Below, piece after piece: positions 1-7,776 of a stretch of DNA of 22,765 nt. Numbering within the stretch: position 1 is the stretch's first letter; each line of letters begins with the position of its first letter. The stretch is from a virus: the IMG/VR virus record IMGVR_UViG_3300022602_000452, positions 1-22,765 of that record. The stretch is one strand, 5' to 3'. Below the pieces are notes generated by a model, which was not told where the DNA came from, did no database searches, and saw nothing but the letters and a program-made list of their open reading frames with translations. The position numbers and the translations under genes are program-made.

Positions 1-167
1 TGGCAACTAAACCTGGCCTGTACGCCAATATCCATAAAAAACAGGCACGTATCGAACGTGAAAAGGCTGAAGGTAAGCCAGTAGAAAAGATGCGTAAACC
101 TGGAACTAAGGGCGCCCCAACAGCTAAAGCATTTAAAGAATCAGCTAAAACGGCTAAGAAAGGATAA
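1..167 (+). CDS. Small basic phage protein, 5'-truncated by one base
   Basis: The reading frame is open from the window edge to TAA at 165-167. Its first two bases (tg) are almost certainly the end of an ATG whose A lies just outside, giving a protein of 55 residues beginning M-A-T-K-P-G-L-Y-A-N-I-H. It is Lys-rich and Ala-rich, with a C-terminal stretch G-A-P-T-A-K-A-F-K-E-S-A-K-T-A-K-K-G, and has no membrane segment or signal peptide. It resembles small proteins of unknown function that sit near the terminase genes of many aquatic phages, often with a K-x-G-L-Y/x-N-I-H start. That similarity is from memory, not a search. It is followed after 1 bp by another small basic protein. A role in DNA binding is possible from its charge but is only a guess. 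Confidence 0.6.
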   Translation, partial: ATKPGLYANIHKKQARIEREKAEGKPVEKMRKPGTKGAPTAKAFKESAKTAKKG

Positions 168-168
168 T

Positions 169-312
169 ATGCCATTAATTAAATCAGCAAAACCCGCCGC
201 ATTTAAAAAGAACGTGGCCACCGAAATCAAGGCTGGCCGTCCTGTTAAACAAGCAGTAGCAATCGCATATAGCGAAAAACGTGAAGCACAAAAGAAAGGT
301 AAGAAGAAATGA
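169..312 (+). CDS. Small basic protein, 47 aa, function unknown
   Basis: ATG at 169 lies just behind the Shine-Dalgarno-like AAGGA of the preceding gene's end, and the frame closes at TGA 310-312. The product is 47 residues, starts M-P-L-I-K-S-A-K-P-A-A-F and contains K-N-V-x-T-E-I-K-A-G-R-P-V-K-Q-A-V-A-I-A-Y-S, followed by a Lys-rich tail ending in K-K-G-K-K-K. The pattern 'x-G-R/K-P-x-K-Q-A-x-A-I-A-Y/L-S' is one I recognise from small uncharacterised phage and environmental proteins (DUF6496-like). The family name is uncertain. The start of the next gene overlaps this stop by four bases (ATGA), so the two are probably translationally coupled. No function can be assigned. Confidence 0.6.
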   Translation: MPLIKSAKPAAFKKNVATEIKAGRPVKQAVAIAYSEKREAQKKGKKK

Positions 313-518
313 ACTTAGATAGCGTAAAGATTGAATTTGCCCATACCATTCAAGAAATGGAACTAATTCTTCAGGGATTGCGTAAGCTACCTATTGAAAT
401 CGCATTGGAGTTGCATAACCGCCTTCATGCTGGTTCTAAGGCACAGGTAGATGAACACATTGCAAACCAGATTCAAGTAACGCCAGCTAATGAAACTGAA
501 ACAGAATCTGTTGCGTAA
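309..518 (+). CDS. Hypothetical helical protein, 69 aa
   Basis: This frame begins at an ATGA overlap with the previous gene, with AAAGG about 10 bases upstream as ribosome site, and ends at TAA 516-518. The 69-residue product is acidic-to-neutral. It is predicted by eye to be mostly alpha-helical up to about residue 55 (V-K-I-E-F-A-H-T-I-Q-E-M-E-L-I-L-Q-G-L) and has a flexible Thr/Glu-rich tail. No motif or membrane segment is visible. Its place immediately ahead of the terminase pair suggests a packaging- or structure-related accessory, but that is from position only. An antisense frame over the same DNA is a shadow. Confidence 0.6.
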   Translation: MNLDSVKIEFAHTIQEMELILQGLRKLPIEIALELHNRLHAGSKAQVDEHIANQIQVTPANETETESVA

Positions 519-541
519 ATACCACAAAAAGTCTTTATAAT
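511..541 (+). promoter_or_regulatory. Possible sigma70-type promoter ahead of the terminase genes
   Basis: A perfect TATAAT hexamer lies at 536-541 with a weak TTGCGT at 511-516 (19-base spacing, longer than ideal). It occupies the only gap (519-549) in the first 4.2 kb. If used, transcription would start within a base or two of the ATG at 550, giving a nearly leaderless message. No good Shine-Dalgarno is seen before that ATG, which fits. This is a pattern match only. Confidence 0.25.
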
Positions 542-549
542 TCAAGAAT

Positions 550-861
550 ATGACTATTGAATCAACAAACGATAAAGGTGGCGCCCCAATTGGCAATCAA
601 AACGCCAAGAAGGGCAAACTTTTTTACGACCAGTTGAGGAAGGTTCTTGTTCAGAATGACCAGTTAAAACTACGCATGGTGACTGAAAAGCTAGTGGATG
701 CGGCAATTGAAGGTGAACCATGGGCAGTAAAGGAAGTCATTGACCGCATGGATGGCAAAGCAGTAGCCGTACAAGAACTGACAGGTCCTGATGGGGCTGA
801 ACTTAAAACAGGCTTTACGATAGTATTTGAAGAACCTGATGGAACTCCAACAGACGATTAA
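550..861 (+). CDS. Putative terminase small subunit
   Basis: This is the small DNA-recognition subunit that would mark phage DNA for packaging and hand it to the large subunit encoded just downstream. The 103-residue product carries near its N-terminus G-G-A-P-I-G-N-Q-N-A-K-K-G-K (residues 10-23), the signature of the DUF5681-type small proteins commonly found directly ahead of phage large terminase genes. A helical stretch follows, V-x-E-K-L-V-D-A-A-I-E-G-E-P-W-A-V-K-E-V-I-D-R-M-D-G-K (about 46-72). That run is typical of small terminase-like proteins that end with a short acidic tail. The start is ATG 550; no strong ribosome site precedes it. Its 3' end overlaps the large terminase start by 23 bases. 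The function is inferred from motif and synteny. Confidence 0.7.
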   Translation: MTIESTNDKGGAPIGNQNAKKGKLFYDQLRKVLVQNDQLKLRMVTEKLVDAAIEGEPWAVKEVIDRMDGKAVAVQELTGPDGAELKTGFTIVFEEPDGTPTDD

Positions 862-2125
862 GGAAGCCAAGGCAAAAGCTAGGTTTCCCGCCAAACTTAA
901 AAGTTTATTTGAACCAAAGAATAGCCGGTACCGTGTGTTCTACGGCGGACGAGGTGGGTCAAAGTCATGGAATATAGCCAGGGCGCTATTGCTTAAAGGA
1001 TGTGAAGATAACATTCGTGTTCTATGCGCCCGTGAATTCCAAACCAGTATTAAAGATTCCGTACACAAGTTATTGGTTGACCAGATAGGCAACCTTGGAT
1101 TGGAAGCCCATTACGAAATTACCCAGAATTCCATACGGGGCATCAATGGCACGGAATTCATCTTTGCCGGCATCAAGAACAATATCAACGGTCTAAAATC
1201 TATCGAAGGAATTGACATTTGCTGGGTAGAAGAAGCAAACAACGTTACTTCCCTGTCATGGAACATACTTATTCCTACCATCCGTAAGGAAAATAGCGAA
1301 ATATGGGTATCTTTTAACCCTGAACTACCTACAGATGAAACCTTTAAACGGTTCGTAGTAAATCCCCCTGAAAACGCTGTAGTCACCAAGATTAATTGGA
1401 ATGACAACCCATACTTTCCGGAAGTATTGGAATTAGAACGCCAAGCCCTTAAAGCACGTGATATAGAAGCGTATAACAACGTTTGGGAAGGTATTCCACG
1501 TCAGACCATAGATGGGGCCATATTCGCCAAAGAAATGACTATGGCTGAATTACAGGGTCGTATAACCAATGTTCCGTATGACGGAACTAAAGGCGTTCAT
1601 ATTGTGTTCGATTTGGGGTGGAATGACAGTACAGCCGTGTGGTTTGTGCAACTGTTCCCAACTGAAACCAGGCTGATACGTTACATAGAAGATAACCAGC
1701 AGACGATTAGCTATTGGTTAACAAAAATTCAATCATACGGTTACTTAATTGATACCATCTGGCTGCCACACGATGCAAAAGCGAAGTCCTTAGGAACTGG
1801 TCGTTCCATAGAGGAAATTGTACGACAAACAGGTATTACAACCAAAGTGTTAGACCGTGTTCCAGTCATGGATTCGATAAATGCGGCACGAACAATCTTC
1901 AGTAAATGCTATTTCGATAGGCAAAATTGCGAAGAAGGCTTACAATGCTTAAGACATTACCGGTATGATGTTGACCCCGAAACGAAACAGTTTAGTCAGA
2001 AGCCACTTCACGACCATTACAGTAACGGGGCCGATGCCTTCAGGTACATAGGATTAATGATTAACGAACCAAGGAAGCCGCCCAAAAGGACGGTTCCCCA
2101 CGTTCAATCTAGTTGGATGGGATAA
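839..2125 (+). CDS. terL: Terminase large subunit (packaging ATPase-nuclease)
   Basis: This is the motor that drives DNA into the prohead through the portal and cuts it at the end of a headful. I prefer ATG 839 (428 aa) over an upstream TTG at 827, because GAAG at 829-832 is well placed for 839 and nothing precedes 827. In this numbering the Walker A-like loop is Y-G-G-R-G-G-S-K-S (35-43), Walker B is I-D-I-C-W-V-E-E (125-132, catalytic Glu last) and the coupling motif is S-F-N (158-160). The C-terminal RNase H-like nuclease shows its acidic residues in V-F-D-L-G-W (D258), L-P-H-D (D312) and S-N-G-A-D-A-F-R (D399). Length and motif order fit the Terminase_3/PBSX-like group. All catalytic positions look intact. 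Confidence 0.95.
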   Translation: MELQQTIKEAKAKARFPAKLKSLFEPKNSRYRVFYGGRGGSKSWNIARALLLKGCEDNIRVLCAREFQTSIKDSVHKLLVDQIGNLGLEAHYEITQNSIRGINGTEFIFAGIKNNINGLKSIEGIDICWVEEANNVTSLSWNILIPTIRKENSEIWVSFNPELPTDETFKRFVVNPPENAVVTKINWNDNPYFPEVLELERQALKARDIEAYNNVWEGIPRQTIDGAIFAKEMTMAELQGRITNVPYDGTKGVHIVFDLGWNDSTAVWFVQLFPTETRLIRYIEDNQQTISYWLTKIQSYGYLIDTIWLPHDAKAKSLGTGRSIEEIVRQTGITTKVLDRVPVMDSINAARTIFSKCYFDRQNCEEGLQCLRHYRYDVDPETKQFSQKPLHDHYSNGADAFRYIGLMINEPRKPPKRTVPHVQSSWMG

Positions 2126-2128
2126 ATT

Positions 2129-4222
2129 ATGGCTGAAACGGTTGAATACGATTACGACCCACGAATTGAGGATGCAAAACAATTCCTAAGATTTGCGGCC
2201 GATGCCGACACCAATAACCGTTCAGAAGCCCTTGATGACCTAAAGTTTGCTGGTGGCGACCAATGGCCAGTTGAAATCCAAAACAGTCGTTCAGTTGAAA
2301 GCCGTCCTTGCCTGACAATCAATAAGGTGGATGCGTATATCCGCCAGCTATGCAATCAACAACGTCAGCAACGCCCACGCATGAAGGCGCATGGTATGAA
2401 CCATGAATCTGACGAAAAAATGGCAGAAATCATTACTGGTATCTGTCGCCATATTGAAAATCAATCCAATGCAGACCACGCATATGACACCGCTTATGAA
2501 TCAGCCGTGCGTATGGGTTGGGGATATTGGCGTGTAAATACCAAATATGTAAATGAAAAGTCATTTGACCAAGAAATCTACATTGATACGATTGACAACC
2601 CTTTTACCGTATATTTTGACCCCAATTCGGTGCTACCTGACGGTTCAGATGCCGAAAAAGTGTTAATCACAACGGTAATTCCTAAAGAAAACTTCAGGGC
2701 AATGTACCCAGGCGCCGAAGATGGAAGCGGATTTAGCGCACGTGGTACAGGTGATAGCAATGCTGAATGGGTAATGAAGGAAGATATTCGCCTAGCTGAA
2801 TACTTCTATACTAAGATTGTGAACACCGAACTGATTCTATTGTCCGATGGCACACACGTTTATGAAGATGAAATGCCAAATCCAGACCTTTTGGAAGCCG
2901 CTGGCATTTATGAAGTGTCTAGACGTACATCATGGCGCAAAGAAATCCATTGGTGCAAGCTAACAGCTATGCAAATCCTTGAAGAAGGCCGTTGGATTGG
3001 TAAACACATTCCAGTTATTCCTACTTATGGTCAACAACTGGTTATTGAAGGCAAACGTAAGAAATTTGGTCTAGTACGTATGGCTAAAGACCCACAAAGA
3101 ATGTATAACTTCTGGGTTACATCAATTACTGAATCGGTTGCCCTAGCGCCCAAAGCCAAATGGATTATGGCGGAAGGACAAGATGAGGGTCACGAAAACG
3201 AGTGGTCACAAGCTAATACTAAAACCATGGCTTATTTACGGTATAAGCAGACTGATACCGATGGCCAGCCGGCACCACCCCCCATCCGCCAAGCACCGGA
3301 ACAACCGCCAGCGGGAATTATGTCAGCGGCGGCGGGAATTAATGCAGACTTAATGGCAGTTGTAGGTATTTATGACCCAAGCCAGCTTCCACAAGGAAAT
3401 GTGTCAGGAAAAGCCCTACAAGGTCAGCAAATGCAAGTGGATATGACCAATTTCCACTATTACGATAATTTGACACGTTCTATTGCCCATACTGGTCGCA
3501 TTATTCTTGACCTGATTCCTAAGATTTATGACAAAGAACGGGTAATGCGGATTATTGGGGATGACGGCAAGCCTAAAGTTATTACCATAAATCAAAAAGG
3601 TCAGGACGAAAACGGCATTGAAAAAATATTGAATGACGTAACCGTTGGTCAATATGACATTGTTATGGACACCGGCCCTGGCTACAGCACTAAGCGCCAA
3701 GAAGCCGTTGAATCTATGATGGCCGCTTTGACAGCTAACCCTAATTTGTTTGGTCAAATTGGTGATTTGGTGTTCCGCAACATGGATTTCCCAGGTGCAG
3801 ACGTTATTGCAGACCGTTTGGCTTCTGTTAACCCATTGGCCAATATTGATGAAAATTCAAGCGTTCCGCCACAGGTTCAAATGCAGATTCAACAGATGCA
3901 AGCCGCAATGCAACAAATGGGACAGCAAAATCAGCAATTACAAATGATGATTAAACAGCGCCAAGACATTGAACAGGTTAAACAAGCCCATGAGGACCAA
4001 AGGGCAATCCTTAATGCTGGCGTTAAAGTGCATGACCAAAACACCCGGTCAATTACTAGCCAAAATAAGATGGAAATTGATGCCATTATGGAACTTTTGT
4101 TACACCATATGGACACCAATCGCCTTGAAAAAGAAATTGCCGCCCGTAACCGTGAACAGTACGAATACATGGGTCAAGCAAATGTCGGATTAGGACAAGG
4201 AAATGTTGCACAACCACAATAA
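2129..4222 (+). CDS. Portal protein, P22-like
   Basis: This protein would form the dodecameric ring at one capsid vertex, through which DNA enters and leaves and to which the terminase and tail factors bind. The product has 697 residues, close to the 725 of P22 gp1. It opens with the P22-portal-type region L-K-F-A-G-G-D-Q-W-P, then R-P-C-L-T-I-N-K-V-D-A-Y-I-R-Q, and a basic patch with Q-Q-R-Q-Q-R-P-R. The middle holds the conserved clip/stem-type sequence Y-D-P-S-Q-L-P-Q-G-N-V-S-G-K-A-L-Q. The last part (about 580-670) is Gln/Met-rich and coiled-coil-like, comparable in place to the barrel helices inside the P22 head. It starts 3 bp after terL, and GGGA supplies the ribosome site. Confidence 0.92.
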   Translation: MAETVEYDYDPRIEDAKQFLRFAADADTNNRSEALDDLKFAGGDQWPVEIQNSRSVESRPCLTINKVDAYIRQLCNQQRQQRPRMKAHGMNHESDEKMAEIITGICRHIENQSNADHAYDTAYESAVRMGWGYWRVNTKYVNEKSFDQEIYIDTIDNPFTVYFDPNSVLPDGSDAEKVLITTVIPKENFRAMYPGAEDGSGFSARGTGDSNAEWVMKEDIRLAEYFYTKIVNTELILLSDGTHVYEDEMPNPDLLEAAGIYEVSRRTSWRKEIHWCKLTAMQILEEGRWIGKHIPVIPTYGQQLVIEGKRKKFGLVRMAKDPQRMYNFWVTSITESVALAPKAKWIMAEGQDEGHENEWSQANTKTMAYLRYKQTDTDGQPAPPPIRQAPEQPPAGIMSAAAGINADLMAVVGIYDPSQLPQGNVSGKALQGQQMQVDMTNFHYYDNLTRSIAHTGRIILDLIPKIYDKERVMRIIGDDGKPKVITINQKGQDENGIEKILNDVTVGQYDIVMDTGPGYSTKRQEAVESMMAALTANPNLFGQIGDLVFRNMDFPGADVIADRLASVNPLANIDENSSVPPQVQMQIQQMQAAMQQMGQQNQQLQMMIKQRQDIEQVKQAHEDQRAILNAGVKVHDQNTRSITSQNKMEIDAIMELLLHHMDTNRLEKEIAARNREQYEYMGQANVGLGQGNVAQPQ

Positions 4223-4283
4223 AGTGTTGTAATATAGTCACAACCTACCGTTGGGTTCAGCGGGTCAAATCTTGGAGTTATCC
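4206..4283 (+). promoter_or_regulatory. Scaffold-gene leader with a possible promoter and small hairpin
   Basis: The 61-base gap 4223-4283 is the longest in the packaging/head block. A TTGCAC (4206-4211) and TAATAT (4230-4235) pair with an 18-base spacer is a plausible sigma70 promoter. The stretch GTTGT (4226-4230) ... ACAAC (4240-4244) can pair to form a 5-bp stem with a 9-base loop. A good ribosome site, GGAG at 4274-4277, stands six bases before ATG 4284. These are sequence patterns only; no function has been shown. Confidence 0.3.
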
Positions 4284-5207
4284 ATGTCAGAAGCAAATGT
4301 AGCAGAACGTTTGGCATCAAACGTTGTAACAAGTGAAAATGTAGTTGAATGGAATGTTAATAAGTTAGGTTTAGCTACCGAACCGGCCCAAACTGCGGCT
4401 GAAACCGTTGAGGAAACTCCAGTTTCAGAGCCAGTATCCGAAGAAGGTCAGAGTGAACCAGCCGTAACTGAACAGGAAACGACCGAAACAGAGGAACGAA
4501 AACCCAACCCCAAGTTGGAAAAGCGGTTTTCAGAGTTGACCAAAGCACGTAAAGCGGCAGAAGAACAAGCCGCCCAAGAACGTGCCGCTAGGGAAGCGCT
4601 GGAAGCACGTTTGCAAGCTTTAGAAGGACAGCAATCGAATAAGAAAACGAATGAGGTCAATACAAAGCCACAACCTGATGACTATGCAGATGCGTTTAGA
4701 TACGCTGAAGCTTTAGCCGAATGGTCAGCAAACGAAGCAGTAGCAAGACGTGAACAGGAAATAAAGCAACAAGCTGAACAGGCCAAGCAACAAGAAGTAA
4801 TGAAAACTTGGCAACAAAAGCTTGATGCAACAAAGGCTGAATTACCTGATTACGAAGATATGGTTGCATCATCAACCGTTGCTGTAAGTGATGCGGTGCG
4901 TGATGCGATTTTGGAAAGTGATGTTGGTCCACGGATTCTTTATGAATTAGCTTCAGATGATGAACTGGGCGCCAAGATTGCAAATCTATCTACTGCACAA
5001 GCTTTGAAAATGATTGGTAAGTTGGAAGCGAAGTTTGAGGTGCAAGCCGAAGAACCAGCTAAGAGTAAGCCTGTTGCGGTGAAGTCTAATGCACCGAAAC
5101 CTATTAATCCTATTCGTGGGACTGGCAGTCAAAGCGTTTATACAGATGGCGAACAAATCGACTATCAAGCTTGGAAAGCTGGCCGCAAATTAGGAAAGAT
5201 TCGTTAA
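4284..5207 (+). CDS. Putative scaffolding protein
   Basis: This would be the internal scaffold on which coat protein assembles before DNA packaging. The start is ATG 4284 because GGAG is ideally spaced before it; a TTG at 4251 extends the frame but has no ribosome site. The product has 307 residues, about the size of P22 gp8 (303 aa). It begins with an acidic, low-complexity Thr/Glu/Pro region (about 35-80), then a charged coiled coil rich in Ala/Glu/Arg/Lys/Gln (about 85-190). It closes with a basic tail, A-W-K-A-G-R-K-L-G-K-I-R. In P22 scaffold a basic C-terminal helix-turn-helix binds coat protein, and this tail could play that part (inference). Sequence conservation in scaffolds is poor, so the call rests mainly on size, composition and its position between portal and coat. 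Confidence 0.8.
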   Translation: MSEANVAERLASNVVTSENVVEWNVNKLGLATEPAQTAAETVEETPVSEPVSEEGQSEPAVTEQETTETEERKPNPKLEKRFSELTKARKAAEEQAAQERAAREALEARLQALEGQQSNKKTNEVNTKPQPDDYADAFRYAEALAEWSANEAVARREQEIKQQAEQAKQQEVMKTWQQKLDATKAELPDYEDMVASSTVAVSDAVRDAILESDVGPRILYELASDDELGAKIANLSTAQALKMIGKLEAKFEVQAEEPAKSKPVAVKSNAPKPINPIRGTGSQSVYTDGEQIDYQAWKAGRKLGKIR

Positions 5208-5244
5208 GGTAACAATTTAATTTATCCTTAAAGGAATTAGTATC

Positions 5245-6489
5245 ATGGCAAATAATTTATTGACGATTTCAAAAATTACTAATGAAGCTTTGATGGTTCT
5301 AGAAAACGAACTAACATTTACTTCTGAAGTTGACCGCAATTATGATGATCAGTTCGCTGTCGTTGGTGGAAAAATTGGCGCAACCGTTAACGTAAGACGT
5401 CCTGGACGTTTCGTAGGTGCGACAGGTCCCGCCCTTTCGGTCGAGGATTTTAACGAAACTTCTGTACCAGTCACATTGACAACGCAATTCCAAGTTGCGA
5501 CCCAGTTCACAACCCAAGATTTGGCATTGTCTTTGGATATGTTTTCGGACAGAGTTTTGAAACCCGCTGTAGCAACAATTGCGAATAAGATGGACCGTGA
5601 TGGTTTGTTGATGGCTAAGAACAACACAGCAAACATCGTTGGTACCGCTGGTACAGCACCAACTGGTTTGATTACCTACTTGACAGCCGCCGCTTACCTT
5701 GATTCTGAAGGTGCGCCACGTGACGGTCGCCGTAGCTGTATCGTTGAGCCATTCACATCCGCAACTATCGTTGATAGCTTGAAAGGTTTGTTCGTTCCAC
5801 AAGAAGCAATTGGCGAACAGTATCGTAAAGGCTTGATGGGTCGGGATTCCGGCGGCATGAACTGGAAAATGGACCAAAACGTTCAGGCACAAACATTCGG
5901 TAGCTATTCCGGTGCTACATTGTCTTGTAACGTTACAACTGCAACTGGCTTCTTGACTTCAGGTTGGGCACAAACTTCTACCATCACTATTGGTGCTACA
6001 AGTGCGGCCGCTACATTGAACCAAGGTGACACATTTACTATCAACGGTGTTTATGCAGTTAACCCACAAAACCGTCAAGCTTACGGTTCAGGCAAACTAC
6101 GTTCATTCGTTGTTACTTCAGCCGTGTCTATCAGTTCTGGTGGTACTGCTTCTGTTACTGTTTCCCCAGCCGTTATTACTGCTGGTCAGTTCCAGAACGT
6201 TAGCGTAACTTCAACTGGTTCACAGACTGTTAATCCTTTCAACAACACCGGTACAACTTCTTCACAAAACATCATCATGCACCGCAATGCGTTTACGCTT
6301 GCAGTAGCTGACCTTGAGTTGCCTGAAGGCGTTCATTTCGCTGGTCGTGCATCTGATAAGGAAATTGGTTTGAGTATGCGTGTGGTTCGCCAATATACAA
6401 TTAATAACGATTCCATTCCTACACGTTTGGATGTGTTGTATGGCTGGGCTCCACTCTACCCAGAACTCGCTTGCCGTGTTGCATCGTAA
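5245..6489 (+). CDS. Major capsid protein, P22 coat family (HK97 fold)
   Basis: This is the main shell protein. ATG 5245 is preceded by AAAGGAA. The 414-residue product, close to P22 gp5 (430 aa), matches the P22 coat family by eye. The N-terminal part reads M-A-N-N-L-L-T-I-S-K-I-T-N-E-A-L-M-V-L-E-N, then V-N-V-R-R-P-G-R-F, then L-A-L-S-L-D-M-F-S-D-R-V-L-K-P-A (spine and belly region). A Ser/Thr-rich beta stretch with G-D-T-F-T-I-N-G-V-Y-A-V-N-P (about 255-270) corresponds to the region that in P22 follows the inserted I-domain. The C-terminus ends L-D-V-L-Y-G-W-A-P-L-Y-P-E-L-A-C-R-V, as expected for the family. A strong terminator follows directly, which would favour high expression of this gene over those beyond it. 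Confidence 0.93.
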   Translation: MANNLLTISKITNEALMVLENELTFTSEVDRNYDDQFAVVGGKIGATVNVRRPGRFVGATGPALSVEDFNETSVPVTLTTQFQVATQFTTQDLALSLDMFSDRVLKPAVATIANKMDRDGLLMAKNNTANIVGTAGTAPTGLITYLTAAAYLDSEGAPRDGRRSCIVEPFTSATIVDSLKGLFVPQEAIGEQYRKGLMGRDSGGMNWKMDQNVQAQTFGSYSGATLSCNVTTATGFLTSGWAQTSTITIGATSAAATLNQGDTFTINGVYAVNPQNRQAYGSGKLRSFVVTSAVSISSGGTASVTVSPAVITAGQFQNVSVTSTGSQTVNPFNNTGTTSSQNIIMHRNAFTLAVADLELPEGVHFAGRASDKEIGLSMRVVRQYTINNDSIPTRLDVLYGWAPLYPELACRVAS

Positions 6490-6498
6490 GCATTAATT

Positions 6499-6525
6499 AG
6501 TGGGGCTTAAAAACCCCACTTTTTT
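6499..6525 (+). terminator. Intrinsic terminator after the capsid gene
   Basis: A perfect 7-bp stem AGTGGGG (6499-6505) pairs with CCCCACT (6514-6520) around the loop CTTAAAAA and is followed by a run of T to 6525. It lies 10 bases after the capsid stop and before the ribosome site of the next gene, so readthrough rather than full termination is probably needed to express the rest of the operon. Confidence 0.9.
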
Positions 6526-6548
6526 AAACCAAATTAAAGGAAATAATC

Positions 6549-6995
6549 ATGAGCAATCCAGGACCAGCATCAACCCAAACGATTCACCCATCAAATCTAG
6601 CTACTAACCAAGCTATCCGTTTGTTAGGTGTATTGACTGGTGTAAACGTTAACGCTACTGGCGATAACGCAATCCCTATCCAAAACACAACTAACTTTTC
6701 TGTTAGCAACTTTATCGTTACCAATGCTTCTACAAGCTTGACAACGGCAGTTGCGGCAGTTTACCCAGCGGCTAACGCACAAGGTACTGCTATTGTTGCG
6801 GCTTCTACTGCGCTTTCAGGCAATACTGGTGCAACAGTTGTTAACCAATTGACAGTAGCTTCTACTGCTACTCAATCAACACAAAACGTATATTTCCGTG
6901 TAACTACCGCCCAAGGCGCGGCCGCTACTTGTGACGTTTATGTTTACGGTTACGACTTTAGCAACTACAACTTAACAAACCCTATTGGGGCTTAA
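6549..6995 (+). CDS. Small beta-rich protein, possible capsid decoration or fibre protein
   Basis: ATG 6549 follows AAAGGAAAT, a strong ribosome site. The 148-residue product is rich in Ala, Thr, Asn and Val, has no signal peptide or membrane segment, and looks all-beta, with alternating patterns such as V-Y-F-R-V-T-T-A-Q-G and C-D-V-Y-V-Y-G-Y-D-F. It sits between two intrinsic terminators, immediately behind the major capsid gene, where many phages encode head decoration or head-fibre proteins. I do not recognise the family, so the role is suggested by position and composition only. It has one Cys and no catalytic motif. Confidence 0.65.
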   Translation: MSNPGPASTQTIHPSNLATNQAIRLLGVLTGVNVNATGDNAIPIQNTTNFSVSNFIVTNASTSLTTAVAAVYPAANAQGTAIVAASTALSGNTGATVVNQLTVASTATQSTQNVYFRVTTAQGAAATCDVYVYGYDFSNYNLTNPIGA

Positions 6996-7014
6996 TTAAG
7001 TAAGAAGTAAAGGG

Positions 7015-7044
7015 AAAGCCATCCTCAAAAGGGGTGGCTTTTTT
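7015..7044 (+). terminator. Intrinsic terminator after the first beta-rich gene
   Basis: The stem AAAGCCATCC (7015-7024) pairs with GGGTGGCTTT (7032-7041) with one G-T wobble around a 7-base loop, and the T run extends to 7044. Together with the terminator at 6499-6525 it brackets a single gene. Confidence 0.85.
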
Positions 7045-7056
7045 CCTATTTGGACT

Positions 7057-7062
7057 TATAAT
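7057..7062 (+). promoter_or_regulatory. Possible -10 element after the second terminator
   Basis: TATAAT stands alone at 7057-7062, just downstream of a terminator and 28 bases before the next ATG, which is a sensible place to restart transcription. No convincing -35 hexamer is found 16-18 bases upstream, so this is weak. Confidence 0.25.
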
Positions 7063-7089
7063 TAATCATCCTCATTTAAAGGAAAAATC

Positions 7090-7413
7090 ATGTCATCTAC
7101 TACCGTTACACGTGGCAATGCTCACGAAACTTTTTATATTTCTGTACCTTTAACGCCTACCGCAGTTGCAACCGCTGGCGCAACACAAAATTATGCTTTG
7201 CCTGGCTTACAAACAACTGACCTAGTATTTGTTCAAGGCGTTGTTGGTTCACAAACTGCTGGTGTTGTTGCCGCTGAAGCTGATTGCTTGGCCGCTAACG
7301 TATTGACTGTTCAATGGGTTAATGCAACTGGTTCTAGCGCAACTCCAGCAACTGGTAATTACATTATTCAAATTACACGTGCTGAAGGCCCATTACCAGC
7401 AACGGCGGTTTAA
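7090..7413 (+). CDS. Small beta-rich protein, 107 aa, putative virion component
   Basis: ATG 7090 follows AAAGGAAAAATC and the frame ends at TAA 7411-7413. The 107-residue product starts M-S-S-T-T-V-T-R-G-N-A-H-E-T-F-Y-I-S-V. It shows alternating polar/hydrophobic strands (L-V-F-V-Q-G-V-V; L-T-V-Q-W-V-N-A-T; N-Y-I-I-Q-I-T-R-A) consistent with a small beta sandwich. It has one Cys and no membrane segment. It is one of four consecutive genes of similar size and composition between coat protein and tail fibre, so a structural role is likely. I cannot name a family. Confidence 0.65.
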   Translation: MSSTTVTRGNAHETFYISVPLTPTAVATAGATQNYALPGLQTTDLVFVQGVVGSQTAGVVAAEADCLAANVLTVQWVNATGSSATPATGNYIIQITRAEGPLPATAV

Positions 7414-7415
7414 TC

Positions 7416-7766
7416 ATGGCTAACACTTCGGTATATCGCTTTATTGGCCCCACAACGGCAATTACCGTTAGTGGAACGTCATCTACTGCTGTAACTATTA
7501 CCCCAGCCGGCAACGACCAAATCAACTATTGTGGTTTCCTCAATACTGGTGCAAACCCTGTTGCTATTACCATTACCCCTGTAGTTCAGGGTGTTGGTTC
7601 AGCACCAGCGGCGGTCTTGCCAACTGGCGGGAATAGCAGTCAATCATTTGTATTGGGCGTAGCAATGTCCCAACCTACAGTCATTGCAGTACCACAAATA
7701 TTCAGCATTACCACTATCGGTACTTCTGGAACTTTGTATGTAATGCCAATGGCCGACCAATCGTAA
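7416..7766 (+). CDS. Small beta-rich protein, 116 aa, putative virion component
   Basis: ATG 7416 comes 2 bp after the preceding stop with no obvious ribosome site, so it probably depends on reinitiation. The 116-residue product runs from M-A-N-T-S-V-Y-R-F-I-G-P to Y-V-M-P-M-A-D-Q-S and looks entirely beta. Repeated A-I-T-V-S-G, T-I-T-P and I-T-T-I-G-T-S-G-T-L-Y-V elements resemble a small jelly-roll or Ig-like fold. No catalytic or membrane features are seen. From its position in the four-gene cassette behind the capsid gene, a decoration, adaptor or fibre-base role is plausible but unproven. Confidence 0.65.
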   Translation: MANTSVYRFIGPTTAITVSGTSSTAVTITPAGNDQINYCGFLNTGANPVAITITPVVQGVGSAPAAVLPTGGNSSQSFVLGVAMSQPTVIAVPQIFSITTIGTSGTLYVMPMADQS

Positions 7767-7776
7767 GGAAATAATT

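Noticed and set aside
827-838. TTG start giving a four-residue longer large terminase
   Set aside because: There is no ribosome site before it, whereas GAAG is well placed for ATG 839.
4251-4283. TTG start for the scaffold protein
   Set aside because: ATG 4284 has an ideal GGAG six bases upstream, and the 11 extra residues fall in what looks like a leader.
5204-5231. TTAAGG/CCTTAA inverted repeat between scaffold and coat genes
   Set aside because: It is a six-base AT-rich stem with a 16-base loop and no T run, so it is not a terminator. The downstream AAAGGAA is simply the ribosome site.
5311-5892. Antisense open frame of 193 codons over the capsid gene
   Set aside because: It is fully inside the well-supported capsid gene, has no ribosome site or recognisable domain, and its composition (many Cys, Trp) is typical of a shadow frame.
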